DNA of 64,000 bases from Mycolicibacterium sp. TY81 (GCF_018326285.1 NZ_AP023362.1:3596001-3660000); one strand, 5' to 3'. Shown: positions 42,702 through 51,479, numbered from the stretch's first letter. Numbers and translations: made by a program. Notes: generated from the sequence alone by a model not told the origin.

Positions 42702-44018
42702 ATGCCTGACACCGTCACCTCGTTGCTTGCCGAGATCGCCGGCACCGGCGTCGACAACCAGCGCGGCGGCTACACCCGGCCCGTCTATTCGACCGCCGAG
42801 CTCGACCTGCGGTCGTGGTTCGTCGCGCACGCGGCAAAGCGCGGCCTGGACATCGAGACCGACCGCAACGGGATCATCTGGGCCTGGTCGGGCGGAGTCG
42901 GCGACGACGCCGTCGTCACCGGCAGTCACCTGGATTCCGTGCCCGGCGGCGGCGCCTACGACGGGCCGCTCGGGGTGGCGTCGGCGTTGGTCGCTTTCGA
43001 TCTACTGGCCGCCCGCGGTGTCGGCGGGCGGCGGGCCATCGCGGTGTTCCCCGAGGAGGAGGGCTCACGTTTCGGGGTCGCGTGCCTGGGCTCGCGGCTG
43101 CTGACCGGAGCGATCGACCCGGACCGGGCCCGATCACTGACCGACAGCAGCGGAACCACATTCGCCGAGGCAAGTCGTTGTGCCGGAATCGATCCCGCTC
43201 ATCTGGGGCCCGATCCAGACATGGTGCGGCGGATCGGGACGTTCGTGGAACTCCATGTCGAACAGGGCCGCGGGCTGATCGATCTGGGCAGGCCGGTGGC
43301 TGTCGCGTCGTCCATCCTCGGCCACGGCCGGTGGCGGTTGTCCTTCACCGGTGCGGGCAACCACGCCGGCACCACGCTCATGACGGACCGGGCCGATCCC
43401 ATGGTGGCCGCCGCCCGGCTGATCACCGCCGTCCAGTCACAGGCGCGGGCCATCAGCGGCGCACGCGCCACCGTCGGCCGGATCGTCCCGGTGCCCGGCG
43501 GCACCAACGTCATCGCCTCGCGTGTGGATCTCTGGCTGGACGTACGTCACCCCGAGGACGCGGTGACCAAGTTCCTGGTGCACGAGATCGCGGAGGCCGC
43601 CAATGCCGCTGCCGCCGGCGAGGGCTGTGGTGTCACGATGACCGAGGAATCATTCAGCGCCACCGTCGATTTCGATTCGTCGTTGCGTGACGGGCTGAGC
43701 GCTACGCTCGATGACGCGCCGATACTGGGCACCGGCGCGGGGCATGATGCCGGAGTCTTGAAGGATCACGTGCCCACCGCAATGTTGTTCGTGCGCAACC
43801 CCACCGGCGTCTCCCACGCGCCGTCCGAAGCGGTCGAGAACGCGGATGCCGAAGCCGGCTCGGTCGCTCTGGCCGACAGCCTGCAGCACCTCATCGAGGC
43901 CCAGTCGGCCCGTACCGACCCCGACGCGCGTCGTCTACTGACAGTGGACGTTGATGCGTTACGGTTGACAAGTGGAGAACGACGAAACGCTACTTCGCAA
44001 TGCGGGCACCACCCGTAA
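42702..44018 (+). CDS. M20-family amidohydrolase (allantoate / N-carbamoyl amino acid type)
   Basis: A 438-residue dinuclear metallo-amidase. Metal ligands fit H76 (GSHLDSV), D87 (GGAYDGPLGV), E119 region (FPEEEGSRFG), the His in VELHVEQG, and a C-terminal His in SHAPSEAVE. The dimerisation segment TGAGNHAGTTLM is present. Family members (AllC, N-carbamoyl-L-amino-acid hydrolase) open ureido compounds, releasing ammonia, CO2 and an amino acid. The C-terminal about 30 residues run past the usual end and overlap the next gene by 47 bases. This would supply nitrogen to the glnT-glx enzymes. Confidence 0.9.
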   Translation: MPDTVTSLLAEIAGTGVDNQRGGYTRPVYSTAELDLRSWFVAHAAKRGLDIETDRNGIIWAWSGGVGDDAVVTGSHLDSVPGGGAYDGPLGVASALVAFDLLAARGVGGRRAIAVFPEEEGSRFGVACLGSRLLTGAIDPDRARSLTDSSGTTFAEASRCAGIDPAHLGPDPDMVRRIGTFVELHVEQGRGLIDLGRPVAVASSILGHGRWRLSFTGAGNHAGTTLMTDRADPMVAAARLITAVQSQARAISGARATVGRIVPVPGGTNVIASRVDLWLDVRHPEDAVTKFLVHEIAEAANAAAAGEGCGVTMTEESFSATVDFDSSLRDGLSATLDDAPILGTGAGHDAGVLKDHVPTAMLFVRNPTGVSHAPSEAVENADAEAGSVALADSLQHLIEAQSARTDPDARRLLTVDVDALRLTSGERRNATSQCGHHP

Positions 44019-44619
44019 CCGACGGCCCGACGACAAGGTCGAAGAACTCGAGCTCGAGGTCGCCATCGCGCGCAATGTTCGTCAGCTGCGCCACAATTCG
44101 GGTCTGTCGGTCGGAGAGATGGCCGCCCGCATCGGCATCTCCAAGGCCATGCTGTCCAAGGTCGAGAATGCCCAGACGTCCTGCTCGCTGAGCACCCTCG
44201 CGCTGCTGTCCAAAGGTTTCGACGTACCGGTGACCTACCTGTTCCGCGGCGCCGACACCGAACGGCCCGCGTCGTTCGTCAAAGCCGGCAAGGGCACCCC
44301 GATCGTCCGCAGCGGCTCGCAGGCCGGCCACGAATACGAACTACTGGGTGGGCTCCGCGGCGAGCACAAACGCCTGGAATGCCTGATGGTGACGCTCAAC
44401 GAGGACAGTGAGGTCTATCCACTGTTCCAGCATCCCGGGACCGAATTCATCTACATGCTCGACGGCGTCATGGACTACGGCCACGGCCGGTCCGAGTATC
44501 GACTCGAGCCCGGCGACTCACTGCAGTTCGACGGTGAGGGCGTCCACGGGCCCACCCGGCTCATCCGTCTGCCGATCCGTTTTGTGTCGGTCATCGCATT
44601 CCCCGACGGCGCGATATAG
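43972..44619 (+). CDS. XRE-family regulator with cupin sensor domain
   Basis: A 215-residue two-domain regulator. The HTH (NVRQLRHNSGLSVGEMAARIGISKAMLSKVENAQTSCSLSTLALLSKGF) covers about residues 33-82; the cupin-2 barrel (QHPGTEFIYMLDGVMDYGHGRSEYRLEPGDSLQFDGEGVHGPTRL) fills the C-terminus. GTG 43972 lies inside the M20 gene. Such proteins commonly regulate the adjoining amino acid or amine operon, with the cupin binding the inducer. It closes the nitrogen cluster. Confidence 0.9.
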   Translation: MENDETLLRNAGTTRNRRPDDKVEELELEVAIARNVRQLRHNSGLSVGEMAARIGISKAMLSKVENAQTSCSLSTLALLSKGFDVPVTYLFRGADTERPASFVKAGKGTPIVRSGSQAGHEYELLGGLRGEHKRLECLMVTLNEDSEVYPLFQHPGTEFIYMLDGVMDYGHGRSEYRLEPGDSLQFDGEGVHGPTRLIRLPIRFVSVIAFPDGAI

Positions 44620-44682
44620 GTAACAGGCCCAGAGCCCGCGATCGGACTGCCCGTTGCCCCGCGGCCCTTTAGGGTTGGCGAC

Positions 44683-45768
44683 ATGACAGGGGGCCTACTA
44701 CCCGTCGGACAGACCAGGGTGCAGCCGGTTTTTGCCGACGTCGACACCGGCGTAGACGACGCGATGGCACTGGCCTACCTGCTGGCCAGCGCCGACGCCG
44801 AACTGGTGGGCATCGCGTCCACCGCGGGCAACGTCCCGGTCGACCAGGTATGCGTCAACAATCTGGGGCTGCTGCAGTTGTGCGGCGTCGGCCCCATCCC
44901 GGTGTCCAGGGGCTCGAGCGTCCCGCTGGTCGCGCCGTTGCGCACCGCCGAGGACACACACGGCCCGCAGGGACTCGGTTATGCGGAACTGCCCGAGCCC
45001 GACGCCGAGTCCGAAATCGGCGGCGTGCTCACCGACTACGACGCCGCCGAGGCCTGGATCCAGGCCGCACGCGAGTACCCCGGCGAGTTGATCGGTCTCG
45101 TCACCGGCCCGCTGACCAACTTCGCGCTGGCGCTGCGGCAGGAGCCGTCGCTCCCCCGGCTGCTGCGACGCCTGGTGATCATGGGCGGCGCCTTCGACTA
45201 CCGGGGCAACACCACGCCGGTGTCCGAATGGAACATCAGCGTCGACCCGGAGGCCGCCGCCGAGGTGTTCTCGGTGTGGGGCGCGGCGTGGGGTCTGGAG
45301 GACCCCACGCATCTGCCAATAGTGCTGGGGCTCAACCTGACCGAGAACGTCGCGATGACACCGTCGCTGTTGAGCCGGCTGGCTACCGCAGCGGGTGGAC
45401 CGTCGTCGCCGATGAGTGTGCTGGACGATCGCGGGACACGGTCGACGTCATCCAACCCGCTGATCCGGGTGCTGGAAGACGCCATGCGGTTCTACTTCGA
45501 GTTCCATTTCGACCAGGGCGAGGGCTACCTGGCGCACCTGCACGACCCGCTCGCGGCGGCGGTGGCGCTCGACCCGGACATCGTCCGGTACCAGCAGGCG
45601 ACGGTCGACGTGGAACTGCTGGGCACGTTGACGCGCGGCATGACGGTCGCCGACTGGCGCGGACACTGGGGACGCCAGCCCAATGCCCACATCGGCATCG
45701 AGGTCGACCCGGTGGCGTTCTTCGATCGGTTCATCGAGCGCGTCGGGGCCTTCGCATCCAAGTTGTGA
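44683..45768 (+). CDS. iunH: Inosine-uridine-preferring nucleoside hydrolase
   Basis: A 361-residue nucleoside hydrolase. The N-terminal Ca-binding signature FADVDTGVDDAMALAYLL is intact, as are GLVTGPLTNFALAL, LVIMGGAFDYRGNTTPVSEWNISVDPEAA and the C-terminal HDPLAAAVALDP. It cleaves the N-glycosidic bond of ribonucleosides for base salvage. Corresponds in position to M. tuberculosis Rv3393. A weak TAGGGT -10 lies 17 bases before the ATG. It converges on ohr across a hairpin. Confidence 0.93.
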   Translation: MTGGLLPVGQTRVQPVFADVDTGVDDAMALAYLLASADAELVGIASTAGNVPVDQVCVNNLGLLQLCGVGPIPVSRGSSVPLVAPLRTAEDTHGPQGLGYAELPEPDAESEIGGVLTDYDAAEAWIQAAREYPGELIGLVTGPLTNFALALRQEPSLPRLLRRLVIMGGAFDYRGNTTPVSEWNISVDPEAAAEVFSVWGAAWGLEDPTHLPIVLGLNLTENVAMTPSLLSRLATAAGGPSSPMSVLDDRGTRSTSSNPLIRVLEDAMRFYFEFHFDQGEGYLAHLHDPLAAAVALDPDIVRYQQATVDVELLGTLTRGMTVADWRGHWGRQPNAHIGIEVDPVAFFDRFIERVGAFASKL

Positions 45769-45796
45769 GGGGTGTTCCGACGACTCCGCGAGCAGG

Positions 45797-45837
45797 CGCA
45801 AAACTGTCTTTTCCGAACGGAATTCGACAGTTTTGCG
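45797..45837. terminator. Bidirectional terminator hairpin (iunH / ohr)
   Basis: 12 bp perfect stem (CGCAAAACTGTC / GACAGTTTTGCG) enclosing a second 5 bp stem (TTCCG-AA-CGGAA), between convergent iunH and ohr. Confidence 0.8.
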
Positions 45838-45879
45838 TTCCCCCGCAAGCGGGAGGTGCCCCCAGCTCGCGGCGGGAGC

Positions 45880-46302
45880 TCAGTCGTCGGTGACGGTGAT
45901 CTTGACGTCGATGTTGCCGCGGGTGGCGTTGGAGTAGGGGCAGACCTGGTGGGCCTTGTCCGCCAGCTCCTGCGCAGCGTCGTGCTCCAGGTTGGGCAGG
46001 GTGATCTCCAGCTCGACCGCCAGGCCGAATCCGCCGTTGTCCAGCTGGCCGAGCGAAACCCGAGCTCCCACAGACGAATCGGTGACATCAGCCTTGGCTT
46101 CGCGGGCCACCAGGCGCAGCGCCGAGTGGTAGCAGGCGGCGTAGCCGATGGCGAAAAGCTGCTCGGGGTTGGTGCCGTTGCCGCTGCCACCCATCTCCTT
46201 CGGGATGGCCAGATCCAGGTCCAGCTTGCCGTCGGAAGTGCGGCCGTGGCCGTCGCGACCTTCGCCGGTGGCCAGGGCTTCTGCGGTGTACAGCGTCTTC
46301 AT
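45880..46302 (-). CDS. ohr: Organic hydroperoxide resistance protein
   Basis: A 140-residue Ohr/OsmC-family thiol peroxidase. The redox pair is C57 (YAACYHSAL) and C121 (HQVCPYSNA), with R21 and E47 as the usual active-site partners. It reduces fatty-acid and other organic peroxides, typically with a lipoylated reductant. It lies 51 bases downstream of ohrR on the same strand, with GGAG before the ATG, so the two form an operon. Confidence 0.95.
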   Translation of the reverse strand: MKTLYTAEALATGEGRDGHGRTSDGKLDLDLAIPKEMGGSGNGTNPEQLFAIGYAACYHSALRLVAREAKADVTDSSVGARVSLGQLDNGGFGLAVELEITLPNLEHDAAQELADKAHQVCPYSNATRGNIDVKITVTDD

Positions 46303-46353
46303 GTCGATCTCCTTGTGGTGGTTGGTGCCAGTGACGCGGGTTGCGTCGGTAAA

Positions 46354-46785
46354 TCAGTGCGATGCGGTGAGCGCATCGGTCAATCGGTGAATCGCGTCGC
46401 GCAGATCCGCGGCTTCCTGCTCGGTGATGCCGGTCTGGGCGCCCAGCTTCTCGGGGATGCACTGGGCCTTTCCCTCGAGCTTGCGGCCGGCCGGGGTGAG
46501 GGTCACCTCGACCTGGCGCTCGTCCTGCAACGACCGTTCACGACGGATGAATCCATTGGCTTCCAACCGTTTCAGTAGCGGTGAGAGAGTGCCCGAATCC
46601 AGCTGCAGCCGCTCACCCAGGCGCCCGACCGTGACCCGATCCTCTTCCCACAGCACCAGCAGCACGAGGTACTGCGGGTAGGTGAGGTTCAGCTCGGCCA
46701 GGATCGGCCGGTAGGCCGCTGTCATCGCCCGCGACGCCGAGTACAAGGCGAAGCAGAGCTGACGGTCCAAGGTGAGTGCGTCCAC
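46354..46785 (-). CDS. ohrR: MarR-family peroxide sensor OhrR
   Basis: A 143-residue MarR protein. The reactive cysteine is C11 in LDRQLCFALYSASRA, the hallmark of OhrR; the winged HTH is VTVGRLGERLQLDSGTLSPLLKRLEANGFIRRERSLQDERQVEVTLT. Peroxide oxidation of the cysteine releases it from DNA and induces ohr. GTG 46785 is chosen because the family begins with the short helix before the cysteine; the open frame before it is not family-like. A palindromic operator lies 17 bases upstream. Confidence 0.93.
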   Translation of the reverse strand: MDALTLDRQLCFALYSASRAMTAAYRPILAELNLTYPQYLVLLVLWEEDRVTVGRLGERLQLDSGTLSPLLKRLEANGFIRRERSLQDERQVEVTLTPAGRKLEGKAQCIPEKLGAQTGITEQEAADLRDAIHRLTDALTASH

Positions 46786-46801
46786 ACGAAGAACTGTAGC
46801 C

Positions 46802-46821
46802 CACAATTCAGTTGTGCACAA
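46802..46821. promoter_or_regulatory. Candidate OhrR operator
   Basis: CACAATTCAGTTGTG with arms CACAA-n5-TTGTG at 46802-46816, running into a second arm CACAA to form TTGTGCACAA (46812-46821). AT-rich dyads of the type ACAATT...AATTGT are typical OhrR sites, and this one directly precedes ohrR. Confidence 0.55.
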
Positions 46822-47051
46822 CCATAATTTTGTCGTGCTGCCGGCAGGCCTCGAAGATGTCGCTGGTTCGGGTACTTCCGGCGGTGCCACAGTCCGCCCA
46901 TCCCCGAGGGGTGCTACGGCGAATGTGCAGTTTCGGACGGTGAATCTGCGAAATGTCGAACGAAACCTGCACATTCGTCATAGGAAGCGATGGGGCAACC
47001 ATTGGGTGCCGCCCCGCCCAGGAACTCCACGGTTCGAACTACAGCGCCGGC

Positions 47052-48620
47052 CTATTCATAAACCCCCTCCACATACCACCGCCGCTGTCGATAGCAGAGG
47101 AGCAGCGCACGGCTCTCCCCTTCATCTCCGAGCAGCACCTGAACCCGGGCCGTGCGGCCCTTCCCCCGCTCCGGATCCCACCAGCGTTCGTCGACCGGCC
47201 ACGGCCCCGCCCACCAGCGCAACGCCCCGCGGTAACCCGAACCCGTCAGCCCCACCGGATCGGTGGAGAACATGCCCCGGTCCGTCACCCGAACCGAATC
47301 ACCGCGTACGTCAACAAGTTCCACCGGGTCATCCAGCAGGACCACCGGAGCCGGCTCCGGCAGGCGCCCGGGCCACGGCTGGGTCGGATCATTCAACGGC
47401 ACCACCTCATCACCCAGCGGCGTGAGTGTGATGCGCTCGGCGGGCCCCCGTCCACCACTGAGCACCGGCACCTGCACCGCCTCCGGCCCGAGCAGACCCT
47501 GGACCCGCACCAGCGCCCGCCGGGCGCGCATCCGGTCGTCATCTCCGGAAGATCCCCACAACGGCAACTGCAATGCCGCGGCCGAGACGACCTCGACCGG
47601 ATGCAGCCGCAACACCGTGATGGGTCCGGTGGGCCCGGCGCCGCCCAGTCCCCGCCTGGTCAGCCAACCGTCCAGCTGCCACCGCACCCGGTCCGCGGTG
47701 GCATCCTCGGTCAGCGGCTCGGCACACCGCCAAACCCGTTGCAGTTCCTCACCGTTGGCGGTCACCGCATCGATGGCCAGCCGAGTGCACCCCACCCCGG
47801 CGGACTCCAGGCTGCGGTGCAACTGGCTTGCCAGCGAGCGTCCGGCGAATGCCGCCGCGTCCACCCGGTCGATCGGCGGGTCGCAGTCCATCACGGCGTC
47901 GAGGTCCGCCGGCGTCTCCGGTCCCGACGGGCGGCGCGCCGGTTCACCCCGCGAAAACCGGTGCGCGACCACGGCATCGGTACCGAACCGGGACGCCACG
48001 TCGGTCCGGGACAACGCGGCGAACTGCCCAATGGTTCGGATACCCATGCGCCACAACAAGTCCGCCAGTTCTTCCCGGCCCTCACCGGACAGGCTCGGTT
48101 CGGTGGCCAACTGCCGGATGGACAATTCTGCGAGAAACTGCGCATCCTCACCCGGCGCGAGGATGCGCCCCGCCCGGGCCGCGAAGACCGCCGTGGGCAG
48201 CTGGTCGGCGATGCCCACCTGGCATTCGACCCCGGCCGCACCCACCGCGTCGACCAATCGTTCAGCCGCGGTCTGCTCCGACCCGAAATACCGGGCCGCG
48301 CCACGCACCGGCAATACCAGCAGCCCCGGCCGCAGGACCTCTGCGCGCGGCACGACCTCGTCGACCGCAGCCGTCACCCCCTCGAAATGACGGGCATCCC
48401 GCGCCGGATCGGCGGTGGCGACGTGCAATTGCGGACAGCGTGCCTGAGCTTCCCTGCGCCGCAACCCCCTTCGGACGCCCGATGCCCGCGCCGACGCCGA
48501 ACAGGCCGCCACCCGGTTCGCCAGAGTGACCGCCACCGGTTCGGTCACCGGCAGCCCGGCCGCCACCGCCGCCGCCACCGCGGGCCAGTCCATGCACCAG
48601 ATGGCCAACACCCGGGACAT
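47052..48620 (-). CDS. imuB: Y-family polymerase-like mutasome adaptor ImuB
   Basis: A 522-residue ImuB homologue (Rv3394c position). It begins MSRVLAIWCMDWPAVAA in place of the catalytic aspartate-containing motif of active Y-family polymerases. Palm/finger and helix-hairpin-helix regions follow (ELADLLWRMGIRTIGQFAALS), then a little-finger-like region and a long C-terminal tail ending RWYVEGVYE. Known mycobacterial ImuB is catalytically inactive and bridges the beta clamp, ImuA' and DnaE2 during damage-induced mutagenesis. Start ATG 48620 lies 1 base after the imuA' stop; the same frame stays open upstream to 49040 only because of high GC. Confidence 0.92.
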   Translation of the reverse strand: MSRVLAIWCMDWPAVAAAVAAGLPVTEPVAVTLANRVAACSASARASGVRRGLRRREAQARCPQLHVATADPARDARHFEGVTAAVDEVVPRAEVLRPGLLVLPVRGAARYFGSEQTAAERLVDAVGAAGVECQVGIADQLPTAVFAARAGRILAPGEDAQFLAELSIRQLATEPSLSGEGREELADLLWRMGIRTIGQFAALSRTDVASRFGTDAVVAHRFSRGEPARRPSGPETPADLDAVMDCDPPIDRVDAAAFAGRSLASQLHRSLESAGVGCTRLAIDAVTANGEELQRVWRCAEPLTEDATADRVRWQLDGWLTRRGLGGAGPTGPITVLRLHPVEVVSAAALQLPLWGSSGDDDRMRARRALVRVQGLLGPEAVQVPVLSGGRGPAERITLTPLGDEVVPLNDPTQPWPGRLPEPAPVVLLDDPVELVDVRGDSVRVTDRGMFSTDPVGLTGSGYRGALRWWAGPWPVDERWWDPERGKGRTARVQVLLGDEGESRALLLCYRQRRWYVEGVYE

Positions 48621-48621
48621 C

Positions 48622-49317
48622 TCAGCCACCCACCGCTCGCAGCGGACGCATCGAGCGGCCGCGGGCCCGCGTGTCCAGCCGCACCCGGCCGATCCGCCCG
48701 CACCCCGGCACCGGGTCCCCGTCGCCCGCTCCGACCACCTCGTACCCGCGGACCCTGGCCTCCAGCCGGGCCGTCGCCCCGGGCCAGTCGCCGTCGGTGA
48801 CCAGCAGGGTGCACTCGCGCTGCCGGGCCCGGGACGCCACCACCCGCGCCCGGCCGGCCGGAACGGACTTGCCACCCAGCCCGAGCAGCACCAGGTCGAG
48901 CCCGTCCATGAGCACCGCGGCCACCTCCACCGGGTCCGGCCCCGGGTCCGGGATGAGCGCGATGCGTTCCAGGTCGGCCCCCATCTCCACCGCGGCCAGC
49001 AGCCCGACCTTGGGCTGACCGACGATGGCCGCATACCCACCGGCCGCCGTCACCGCGGCCACCATTCGCAACGGCAGCGAGCGGGCCCCCGAGAGCACCG
49101 CGACCGTGCCGCGGGGCAACACGTCAGGCAGCAGCTCAGACTGCAGATCCGACGGTTCCAGCAAACTTTCGGCAACCTTCGGGGCAGGCTCGGACCGTCC
49201 CCGGTCCCGGCCGCGCAAACCCGCGGGTCCCGACATCTCGGCGATCTTGCGCCGGAGTTGTTCCAGCTGGTCAGCGCGGTCAATCTGGCTATTCGCCAGA
49301 CTGGTCACAGCCGCCAC
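48622..49317 (-). CDS. imuA': ImuA' mutasome protein
   Basis: A 231-residue RecA-fold-related ImuA' (Rv3395c position). [15 protein letters not shown] is followed by [39 protein letters not shown], a degenerate nucleotide-binding region, and [21 protein letters not shown]. With ImuB and DnaE2 it forms the SOS mutasome. GTG 49317 is preferred because GGGAGG lies 7 bases upstream; the frame is open for another 24 codons but that would run through the LexA box. Confidence 0.9.
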   Translation of the reverse strand: MAAVTSLANSQIDRADQLEQLRRKIAEMSGPAGLRGRDRGRSEPAPKVAESLLEPSDLQSELLPDVLPRGTVAVLSGARSLPLRMVAAVTAAGGYAAIVGQPKVGLLAAVEMGADLERIALIPDPGPDPVEVAAVLMDGLDLVLLGLGGKSVPAGRARVVASRARQRECTLLVTDGDWPGATARLEARVRGYEVVGAGDGDPVPGCGRIGRVRLDTRARGRSMRPLRAVGG

Positions 49318-49353
49318 AACAACACCTCCCGCACCATCAGACACTGTCAATAT

Positions 49354-49369
49354 TCGAATATTTGTTCGA
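49354..49369. promoter_or_regulatory. LexA (SOS) box upstream of imuA'-imuB
   Basis: TCGAATATTTGTTCGA matches the mycobacterial SOS box TCGAAC-N4-GTTCGA with one mismatch. It lies 37 bases before the chosen imuA' start, the expected place for a DNA-damage-inducible promoter. Confidence 0.88.
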
Positions 49370-49527
49370 TATCGTGAGTAAACACCCACCCACCGACACG
49401 GTCAAGCCGCCGGTGACCCACAACACCGCCATCGCAGCGTTCTGACCTGTACGCTCATAACTGGAATAGGTCCGGAAATCCCGCTCGGGGCTTGGTGGAC
49501 CGCTGCGCTAGTGGAAGGGCATGCATC

Positions 49528-49785
49528 ATGCGTTCGAATCGTCTGGTCCACCGCGTCGCCGCCGCAGCGGGAGGCACCGCACTCATCGCGATGATCGGCC
49601 TCACCGCCGGCTGCGGCGAGGAGAAGAAGACCCCCGAGGCGCCGTCGACCACCACCACGACCACGACCACATCGGCGGTCACCCCGACCGAGAAGTCGCT
49701 CAGCCCGAACGGCGGCAACCTGTTCACCCCGTCGGTCACCGCCAACCCGGCGCCCACCGCCACACCGGGCACGCACCGCAACTGA
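49528..49785 (+). CDS. Small Thr/Pro-rich lipoprotein
   Basis: An 85-residue lipoprotein. Signal MRSNRLVHRVAAAAGGTALIAMIGLTAGC with lipobox LTAGC and lipid-acceptor Cys29. The mature part is short, acidic then threonine-rich (TTTTTTTTS) and Pro-rich at the end, possibly O-mannosylated. ATG 49528 has GGAAGGG 7 bases upstream. It precedes the sedolisin gene by 59 bases in the same direction. Function unknown; it may be an anchored partner of the protease or of the zinc-ribbon protein. Confidence 0.8.
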   Translation: MRSNRLVHRVAAAAGGTALIAMIGLTAGCGEEKKTPEAPSTTTTTTTTSAVTPTEKSLSPNGGNLFTPSVTANPAPTATPGTHRN

Positions 49786-49844
49786 CAACCAACCCGGGTT
49801 GCCTACCGGCCCAGCAGAATCCGGGTTCGCGCTACCGTTGGTAC

Positions 49845-51479
49845 ATGCCATCGCCGAATCGGACACCACCCCGGCGATGGCTGGTTGGCCTGGCGCTTGC
49901 CGCCACGCTGACGATGGTGGTCGTCAACCTGCCCACCCCGGGTCGGCCGACCACGGCGTCAGACCAGCCGTCGGGCACCATCGACGGTCCCTTCGCGTCG
50001 CTACTCGCCTCCTCGACCGATCTCGGGCCCGCTCATCCGCAGCGCGTCCAGCTCACCGCCACGCTCGATGCGAACCATCGACCGGACGCGCTGATCAATT
50101 GGGCTGAGCTGCAACGCCTTTCGGTGCGCTGGCGCCCCGGCGACAACTGGGCCGTCGTCGAAGGCGACCCCGACCGGATGGGCGCCGCCTTCGGCGTCGA
50201 GGTGCACGACTATCGCGGCCGGCGTGGACAGGAGTTCTACGCCGCGCCGCAGCAACCCCAGCTCCCCACCGAACTACAAGGCACGGTCGCCGAATTGGGC
50301 CGGATCCTCAGCTACACCCCGCACCACGATTCGGCACCGCAGGACCCGCCGCAGGGTGTCCCGGAACGCGGACTGACCCCGAGCCACCTGCTCAGCGCCT
50401 ACCACGCCGACAAGTTGAGCGCCGCCGGCCACACGGGCAAGGGCACCACGGTGGTGGTCTTCGCTTTCAACGGTTACGACCAAGCCGACCTGGACCAGTT
50501 CTCGACCACCTTCGGCCTGCCCAAGTTCACCCCGACCCTCATCGGCGGGCAGCCCGGCGACGAGCGCGGCGAGACCACCATGGACCTCGAGGTGATCCAT
50601 GCCATCGCCCCCGACGCCCGGCTGGTCGTGGTCAACGCCCGTCCGACCGTCACCGGCGACGGCGCCTACGTGAAGATCGGCGAGATGTTCGAGCGGACCG
50701 ACCGTGATTTCCCCGGCGCGATCTGGAGCCTGTCGATCGGCTGGGGCTGCGACAAACTGACCACCGCGGCCGACCTCACTCCCGTCCGCTCGGCGTTGGC
50801 CGCCGCAGAAGCGCACGGCACCACGGCATTTGACGCCAGCGGCGACCTGGCCGGACTGGAATGCAAGGGCGGCGACGACTGGGACTCCCCTCCCGGCCCC
50901 GCCGACATCGGGCTGGATTCGGTGGCGTCGCTGCCCGAGATGACCAACGTCGGCGGCAGCACCCTGTCCACCGATGCCGAGGGCAGGTGGGTGGACGAAC
51001 AGGCCTGGTTCAACGTCCCGCTCTCCCAGGGCACCGGCGGCGGCGTCTCCGCACTGTTCGACCAGCCACGCTGGCAGGCGGCCGCGGCGAACCAGGTCGA
51101 CCCGAAACGCAGCGCCGGCAAGCGCATGACGCCGGACATCTCGGCCGTCGCCGATCCCTACACCGGCGTGCGGATCGTGGTGGACAAGGAGGTGGTCGTC
51201 GGCGGCGGCACCTCGCAGTCCGCACCGATCTGGGCCGGCCTGACCGCCGTCATGACGCAATACCTCACCGCCAACGGCGGACGGCCGATCGGCGCGCTCA
51301 ACCCGCTGCTGTATCGGATTGCCACCGGCGCCCCGCGACCGGCATTCCGCGATATCACCTTGGGCGGCAACGCCGTTGACACGGCGGGCCCGGGCTACGA
51401 CCTGGTCAGCGGGCTCGGCACCCCGAACGTGGAGAACCTGGCGGAAAACCTGTTGTTGCTGCAGAAGGTGACGCAATGA
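49845..51479 (+). CDS. Sedolisin (S53) family serine-carboxyl peptidase, exported
   Basis: A 544-residue secreted or membrane-anchored sedolisin. N-terminal signal/anchor WLVGLALAATLTMVVVNLP, an inhibitory pro-domain (about 45-165, ending near the polar Pro-rich linker), then the catalytic domain. The triad is E243-x3-D247 (GETTMDLEVIHA) and S457 (GGGTSQSAPIWAG), with the oxyanion Asp in FDASGDLAG. The calcium site DITLGGN...AGPGYDLVSGLGTP is complete. Sedolisins act at acidic pH outside the cell. Its stop overlaps the next gene by 4 bases, tying it to a zinc-ribbon membrane protein. Confidence 0.92.
   Translation: MPSPNRTPPRRWLVGLALAATLTMVVVNLPTPGRPTTASDQPSGTIDGPFASLLASSTDLGPAHPQRVQLTATLDANHRPDALINWAELQRLSVRWRPGDNWAVVEGDPDRMGAAFGVEVHDYRGRRGQEFYAAPQQPQLPTELQGTVAELGRILSYTPHHDSAPQDPPQGVPERGLTPSHLLSAYHADKLSAAGHTGKGTTVVVFAFNGYDQADLDQFSTTFGLPKFTPTLIGGQPGDERGETTMDLEVIHAIAPDARLVVVNARPTVTGDGAYVKIGEMFERTDRDFPGAIWSLSIGWGCDKLTTAADLTPVRSALAAAEAHGTTAFDASGDLAGLECKGGDDWDSPPGPADIGLDSVASLPEMTNVGGSTLSTDAEGRWVDEQAWFNVPLSQGTGGGVSALFDQPRWQAAAANQVDPKRSAGKRMTPDISAVADPYTGVRIVVDKEVVVGGGTSQSAPIWAGLTAVMTQYLTANGGRPIGALNPLLYRIATGAPRPAFRDITLGGNAVDTAGPGYDLVSGLGTPNVENLAENLLLLQKVTQ

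Noticed and set aside
47052..48620. Calling ImuB an active Y-family DNA polymerase
   Set aside because: The N-terminal catalytic acidic motif is replaced (AIWCMDWPAVAA), consistent with the known inactive adaptor.
46953..48800. Long rightward open frame of more than 600 codons
   Set aside because: It lies antisense to imuB and has an Arg/Pro/His-rich composition without domains; a GC-driven shadow.
47052..49040. Longer imuB reading frame starting at 49040
   Set aside because: The upstream part is in the wrong frame over imuA', and ImuB homology begins at MSRVLAIW (48620).
49494..49552. tRNA-like fold: GGTGGAC / GTCCACC 7 bp ends and a GTTCGAATC T-loop-like stretch
   Set aside because: Only 59 bases long, the T-stem does not pair, no anticodon arm can be drawn, and the right half is the start of a convincing lipoprotein gene.
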